A stretch of 33,625 nucleotides of DNA from Mycobacteriales bacterium. Lineage in GTDB: Bacteria > Actinomycetota > Actinomycetes > JAFAQI01. The notes beneath the pieces are model-generated. The model was not told the DNA's origin, did no database searches, and worked only from the letters and a program-made list of their open reading frames with translations. The stretch spans positions 1 through 33,625 of the forward strand of contig DATJSI010000087.1 of NCBI GenBank assembly GCA_035504215.1, read 5' to 3'. Positions 30,222 to 33,625 of the stretch are shown in pieces. Numbering within the stretch: position 1 is the stretch's first letter; every line of letters begins with the position of its first letter. Position numbers and translations under genes: made by a program.

Positions 30222-31905
30222 AGGAGCAGCGCGTGGCGACGTCGGCGCGCAGCGCCTCGAGGCGTACTGCCGCCTCTGCCCGAGCCGCCGCGAGCCCGGC
30301 CATGCCGGTCGGCTCGGTGCTGACCTCCAGGTAGGCCTTGAGCTTCGGCTCCGTGCCGCTCGGCCGCAGCACGACCCTGCCGTGCGGCCCGAGCCGCACG
30401 ACCAGCCCGTCGGTCGGCGGCAGGCCACGGTCACCCTTTGCGAGATCGATCACTTCTGTGACCGCGTGCCCGCCGAGCTCGGTCGGTGGCTCGCGCCGCC
30501 ATGAGTCCACCACCGCGGCCAGCGTCTGGATGCCGTCCGGGCCTTCAGCGCGCCGGGACCACTGGCTGGTCAGGTGGACGCCGAGCCGCGCGGACAGCTC
30601 GTCCAACCGGTCGAGCAGGCTGCCGCCCCGCGCGCGGGCGATCGCGGCCATCTCCGCGACCACGAGCGCGGCGCTCATCCCGTCCTTGTCCGCGACGACA
30701 TCGCCGATCGTGTAACCGAGCGCTTCTTCGTAGCCGAAGACCAGGTGATACCCCGGGCGGTTGCGAGCAGCGCGTGCGATCCACTTGAAGCCGGTCAGGG
30801 TCTCCTCGTAGGCGACGCCCGTGTCGGCGGCGAGCTTCGAGAGCATCGAGGACGACACCACCGTCGTCGCGACCAGCCGGCCGGGCCCTTCGGTCACCTC
30901 GATCCGCCGGTCCGCGAGCAGGATGCCGAGCTCGTCACCGGTCAAGGCCCGCCACCGACCGTCGCGCCCCGGCACCGCCACCGCCAGCCGGTCGGCATCA
31001 GGGTCGTTGGCGATGACGATGTCAGCGCCCGCTGACTCGGCGAGGGCGATCGCCAGGTCCAGCGCGCCCGGCTCCTCAGGGTTCGGGAACGGCACGGTCG
31101 GAAAGTCCGGATCGGGCTCGGCTTGCTCGGCAACGACCCGAGGCGGCTCGAACCCGGCCTCGACCAGCAGGCCGGGCGTCACCTTGCCGCCGACCCCGTG
31201 CAGGGGCGTGTAGGCGATCCGCAGCTCTCGTGGCGCCGCCGGGTCGAGCATTCCGAGCACCGCTGCCCGGTACGCCGGCAGGATCTGCCCGGCGATCCCG
31301 GGCACCGCGGCCGCGGCTTCCGGGTCCGGAGCCGGTACGTCGGCAGCGGCCGCCGCCTCGGCGATCAGCCGGTCGTCGGGCGGGATGATCTGCGAGCCGT
31401 CGCCGGCGTAGACCTTGTACCCGTTGTCGGCGGCCGGGTTGTGGCTCGCGGTGACGACGATGCCGGCGGCCGCGCCCAGGTGGCGCACCGCGAAGGCGGT
31501 GATCGGCGTCGGCAGTGCCTCCTCGATCACGTGCGGCGTGACGCCGAGCGCCACGAGGACATCGACCGTGTCGGCGGCGAACGTCGCCGAGCCGTGCCGC
31601 GCGTCCCGCCCCACGACGACGCCCGCGGCCGCCGCATCAGCCCCGCGGTCGCTCACCCACCGGGCGACCCCCGCGGTCGTGCGCCGGACCACGAGGCGGT
31701 TCATCCGGGCCGGTCCGCCGCCGAGCTCGCCGCGCAGGCCCGCCGTACCGAACGCGAGCGGGTGGGCGAACCGGGCCTCGATGGCGTCGGTGTCCCCGGC
31801 CTCGAGCAAGCCGGTCAGCTCGATGCGGGTCTGCGGGTCGGGATCGCTTCCGACCCACGCCTCGACCTCGGCACGCAGGCCGGCCGGGACGTCGGCCGGC
31901 GTCAC
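30220..31905 (-). CDS. Phospho-sugar mutase (phosphomannomutase/phosphoglucomutase family)
   Basis: A 561-residue alpha-D-phosphohexomutase. The phosphoserine loop TASHNP (Ser154), the Mg-binding loop DPDADR (301-306), the sugar-binding GYEEALG (392-398) and the phosphate-binding RPSGTEPK near the C-terminus are all present, and FGTAGLRGE near residue 55 is typical of the PGM2/PmmB-like group that includes phosphopentomutases. The gene lies immediately downstream of a purine nucleoside phosphorylase, with GTG 31905 overlapping the latter's stop by 4 nt. Ribose-1-phosphate or deoxyribose-1-phosphate made by that enzyme would be a natural substrate, so a phosphopentomutase role is plausible; the family name alone does not settle it. 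Confidence 0.94.
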   Translation of the reverse strand: MTPADVPAGLRAEVEAWVGSDPDPQTRIELTGLLEAGDTDAIEARFAHPLAFGTAGLRGELGGGPARMNRLVVRRTTAGVARWVSDRGADAAAAGVVVGRDARHGSATFAADTVDVLVALGVTPHVIEEALPTPITAFAVRHLGAAAGIVVTASHNPAADNGYKVYAGDGSQIIPPDDRLIAEAAAAADVPAPDPEAAAAVPGIAGQILPAYRAAVLGMLDPAAPRELRIAYTPLHGVGGKVTPGLLVEAGFEPPRVVAEQAEPDPDFPTVPFPNPEEPGALDLAIALAESAGADIVIANDPDADRLAVAVPGRDGRWRALTGDELGILLADRRIEVTEGPGRLVATTVVSSSMLSKLAADTGVAYEETLTGFKWIARAARNRPGYHLVFGYEEALGYTIGDVVADKDGMSAALVVAEMAAIARARGGSLLDRLDELSARLGVHLTSQWSRRAEGPDGIQTLAAVVDSWRREPPTELGGHAVTEVIDLAKGDRGLPPTDGLVVRLGPHGRVVLRPSGTEPKLKAYLEVSTEPTGMAGLAAARAEAAVRLEALRADVATRCS

Positions 31906-32732
31906 AGCCGGGTGATCACGTCGGAGATCAGCCGGGCGAGCCCGGGGGCGGCCGCCGCGCCCGCCTCGAGCACCTCCCCGTGCGCGAGCGGTTCTCCGGT
32001 CACCCCTGCCGCCGCGTTGGTGACGAGCGAGAGCCCGAGAACCTCGGCGGACAGATGCCGAGCCGCGATCGCCTCGAGCACCGTGGACATCCCGACCAGG
32101 TCGGCCCCGGCGGTCCGCAGCATCGAGATCTCGGCCGGCGTCTCGTAGTGCGGGCCGTTCAGCGCTGCGTAGACGCCGTCGACCAGCCCCGGGTCGACCG
32201 CTCGAGCGAGCGCACGCAGGCGCGGCGACCAGCAGTCGGTCAGGTCGACGAACCGCGGGCCGTAGCGCACCGGAGGCGGCGGCCCGCCCAGCGGCGAACG
32301 ACCGGTGAGGTTGAGGTGATCGCGGATGAGGACGGTCTGCCCGACCCGGTACGCCGGGTCGATGCCGCCCGCGGCGTTGGTGAGGATCACCACGCCAGCA
32401 CCGGCGAGCACCGCCATCCGCACCGGGTGCACGACCTCGGCCGGTGAGCGGCCCTCGTAGAGGTGCACGCGCCCGACGAGGACCAGCACCGGCGTACCGG
32501 AGATCTCGACCGACCGGGCGCGACCCTGGTGACCCGCCACGGTCGGCGGGACGAAACCGGGCAGATCGGTGGTGACCACCTCGGATCGGAGCTCGCCGAG
32601 GGTGTCCGCCGCGTCCTGCCAGCCCGATCCCAGCACGACGGCGACCTGGTGGCGGTCGACGCCGGTCCGCTCGGCGAGCTCGGACGCGGCCGCCTCAGCC
32701 GCCGCAAAAGTGTCGAGGTCGGTCGCCGTCAC
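31902..32732 (-). CDS. Purine nucleoside phosphorylase (trimeric type)
   Basis: A 276-residue enzyme that splits inosine/guanosine nucleosides with phosphate into base and (deoxy)ribose-1-phosphate. Motifs of the trimeric class are visible: the phosphate loop VVLGSGW (33-38), His90 in HLYEG, TNAAGGI (118-124), [10 protein letters not shown] with Glu201, GMSTVLEA and Asn239 in VTNAAAG; the Glu/Asn pair gives 6-oxopurine specificity. GTG 32732 has TAGCGT 8 nt upstream (leaderless). It is co-transcribed and translationally coupled with the phosphohexomutase, and divergent from a BMP-family lipoprotein that could import nucleosides: a small salvage group. Confidence 0.96.
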   Translation of the reverse strand: MTATDLDTFAAAEAAASELAERTGVDRHQVAVVLGSGWQDAADTLGELRSEVVTTDLPGFVPPTVAGHQGRARSVEISGTPVLVLVGRVHLYEGRSPAEVVHPVRMAVLAGAGVVILTNAAGGIDPAYRVGQTVLIRDHLNLTGRSPLGGPPPPVRYGPRFVDLTDCWSPRLRALARAVDPGLVDGVYAALNGPHYETPAEISMLRTAGADLVGMSTVLEAIAARHLSAEVLGLSLVTNAAAGVTGEPLAHGEVLEAGAAAAPGLARLISDVITRL

Positions 32733-32740
32733 GCTGCGCG

Positions 32741-32746
32741 ACGCTA
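32741..32746 (-). promoter_or_regulatory. -10 hexamer of leaderless nucleoside phosphorylase gene
   Basis: TAGCGT, 8 nt, GTG 32732 on the minus strand. The rest of the 250-bp divergent gap (32733-32982) holds a TATGGT hexamer (about 32868-32873) that may be the -10 of the BMP gene, but no convincing -35 partner. Confidence 0.5.
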
Positions 32747-32982
32747 CCGCAGTCGGCCGGCGTCATCGGGTGATCGGACGGCAGCATCCGGGCAATCGGG
32801 ACCGACCCGGCGACGCGGCGGTGTGTTCATTCAACTGTGACCTGTCTCTGTCCACCGGCGGGGTGTATGGTCACCGACCAACCACGGGACGTGGCCGCTG
32901 GTGTTGGTGCGCCCAAACCGAGCCAGAACCGCGTGCGGTCGAGGGGACTGCACTACCGGATGGGCCCTCGAAGGAGGAATTG

Positions 32983-33625
32983 GTGAGGTCTCAGGACAAC
33001 GACGTTCGCGGGCGAACCCGCTGGTTCGCACTCACTGGTCTGTTTGCCGTGGTCGCCGTCATCGCGGCGGCATGTGGCGGTACGTCGACCGGCAGCGGCG
33101 GCGGCTCGTCGAGCTCGCCCGCGGCCAGCAGCCCGGCGGCGGCGGCGTCCTCGCCGTCTTCGAGCAAGTTCCTCGCCTGCGAGGTCACGGACACCGGCGG
33201 CATCAACGACCGCTCGTTCAACGCCTCGGCGTACGCCGGGCTCAAGGTCGCGGCGCAGAAGGTGCCCGGCCTGACCTACACCTACCTGCAGTCGAACTCG
33301 ACGAGTGACTACACGCCGAACATCAACACGCTGATGGGCCGGCACTGCGGCATCATCATCACGGTCGGCTTCGACATGGCGAACGCGACCGAGAAGGCGG
33401 CGAAGAAGAACCCGTCGCAGAAGTTCGCGATCGTCGACTTCAGCTACTCGCCGAACATCAGCAACATCCTGGGCCTGACCTACGAGACCAACCAGGACGC
33501 GTTCCTCGGTGGCTACCTCGCGGCTGCGATGAGCAAGTCCGGCAAGGTCGGAACGTTCGGTGGCCAGGACATCCCGCCGGTCACGATCTACATGGACGGC
33601 TGGGTTGCGGGCGTCCGCTACTACA
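32983..33625 (+). CDS. BMP-family nucleoside-binding lipoprotein, C-terminus cut
   Basis: The first 214 codons of a basic membrane protein (BMP/PnrA family) substrate-binding lipoprotein; it runs off the right edge. The signal peptide has a lipobox IAAAC with Cys31 as the lipidated residue, then a Ser/Ala/Gly-rich tether (32-62). The binding domain begins CEVTDTGGINDRSFN, the family's purine-contacting start, and continues with IITVGFDMANATEKAAKKNP, FAIVDFSYSP, ETNQDAFLGGYLAAAMSKSG and VGTFGGQDIPPV. BMP proteins feed nucleosides to ABC transporters, whose genes would be expected beyond the window. GTG 32983 follows AAGGAGGAA by about 5 nt; an in-frame TTG at 32980 is the alternative. Divergent from the nucleoside phosphorylase, which fits purine nucleoside salvage. 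Confidence 0.94.
   Translation, partial: MRSQDNDVRGRTRWFALTGLFAVVAVIAAACGGTSTGSGGGSSSSPAASSPAAAASSPSSSKFLACEVTDTGGINDRSFNASAYAGLKVAAQKVPGLTYTYLQSNSTSDYTPNINTLMGRHCGIIITVGFDMANATEKAAKKNPSQKFAIVDFSYSPNISNILGLTYETNQDAFLGGYLAAAMSKSGKVGTFGGQDIPPVTIYMDGWVAGVRYY

Overview
The window is high-GC DNA from an actinomycete. The gene order glnA / RDD membrane protein / DUF4191-type protein / lipA / lipB / TIGR01777 / sucB / pepA / gcvT follows, with local changes, a block I know from Mycobacterium and Streptomyces. F420-type oxidoreductases, GTG starts, a GlnR-type operator and many leaderless starts (a TANNNT hexamer 6-8 nt before ATG/GTG) agree with this. I cannot name a genus.

Layout. (1) 1-1386: a two-gene minus-strand unit of unknown function, visibly less GC-rich, with TTA codons; the larger gene runs off the left edge. 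(2) 1628-5416: glnA behind a four-half-site GlnR box, an RDD protein, a DUF4191-type protein and a small conserved protein, interleaved with two arrays of a palindromic repeat (period about 31 bp) and a 90-bp inverted-repeat element. (3) 5535-7900: lipoate synthesis (lipB, a MOSC protein, lipA). (4) 8116-9612: a transmembrane Ser/Thr-kinase-like protein followed by a third repeat array. (5) 9768-15339: a sugar-epimerase-like protein, the 2-oxoacid dehydrogenase E2 and E3 subunits and leucyl aminopeptidase. (6) 15380-17046: gcvT and a shikimate-kinase-like protein. Regions 3, 5 and 6 together make lipoate and use it. (7) 17160-20649: two divergent, apparently paralogous secreted proteins, flanked on both sides by near-identical 59/60-bp perfect-hairpin elements.

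(8) 20737-26508 is the most interesting part. It is a five-gene minus-strand operon whose genes overlap or nearly touch, preceded by what reads as a cobalamin riboswitch with a hairpin that covers the ribosome binding site. It encodes a secreted alpha/alpha-barrel repeat protein, a membrane-anchored DUF4430-like protein, and an ECF transporter (EcfT, a fused double EcfA, and an S component). The barrel plus DUF4430 pair matches the two-domain plan of eukaryotic transcobalamin/intrinsic factor, here split over two proteins. The proposal is a B12 capture-and-import system.

(9) 26555-33625: a small conserved protein; a pyrimidine-catabolism-like operon (beta-ureidopropionase-like, dihydropyrimidinase, F420-dependent LLM oxidoreductase); and a nucleoside-salvage group (phosphohexomutase, purine nucleoside phosphorylase, and a divergent BMP-family lipoprotein cut by the right edge). 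No tRNA, rRNA, transposase or CRISPR array was seen.
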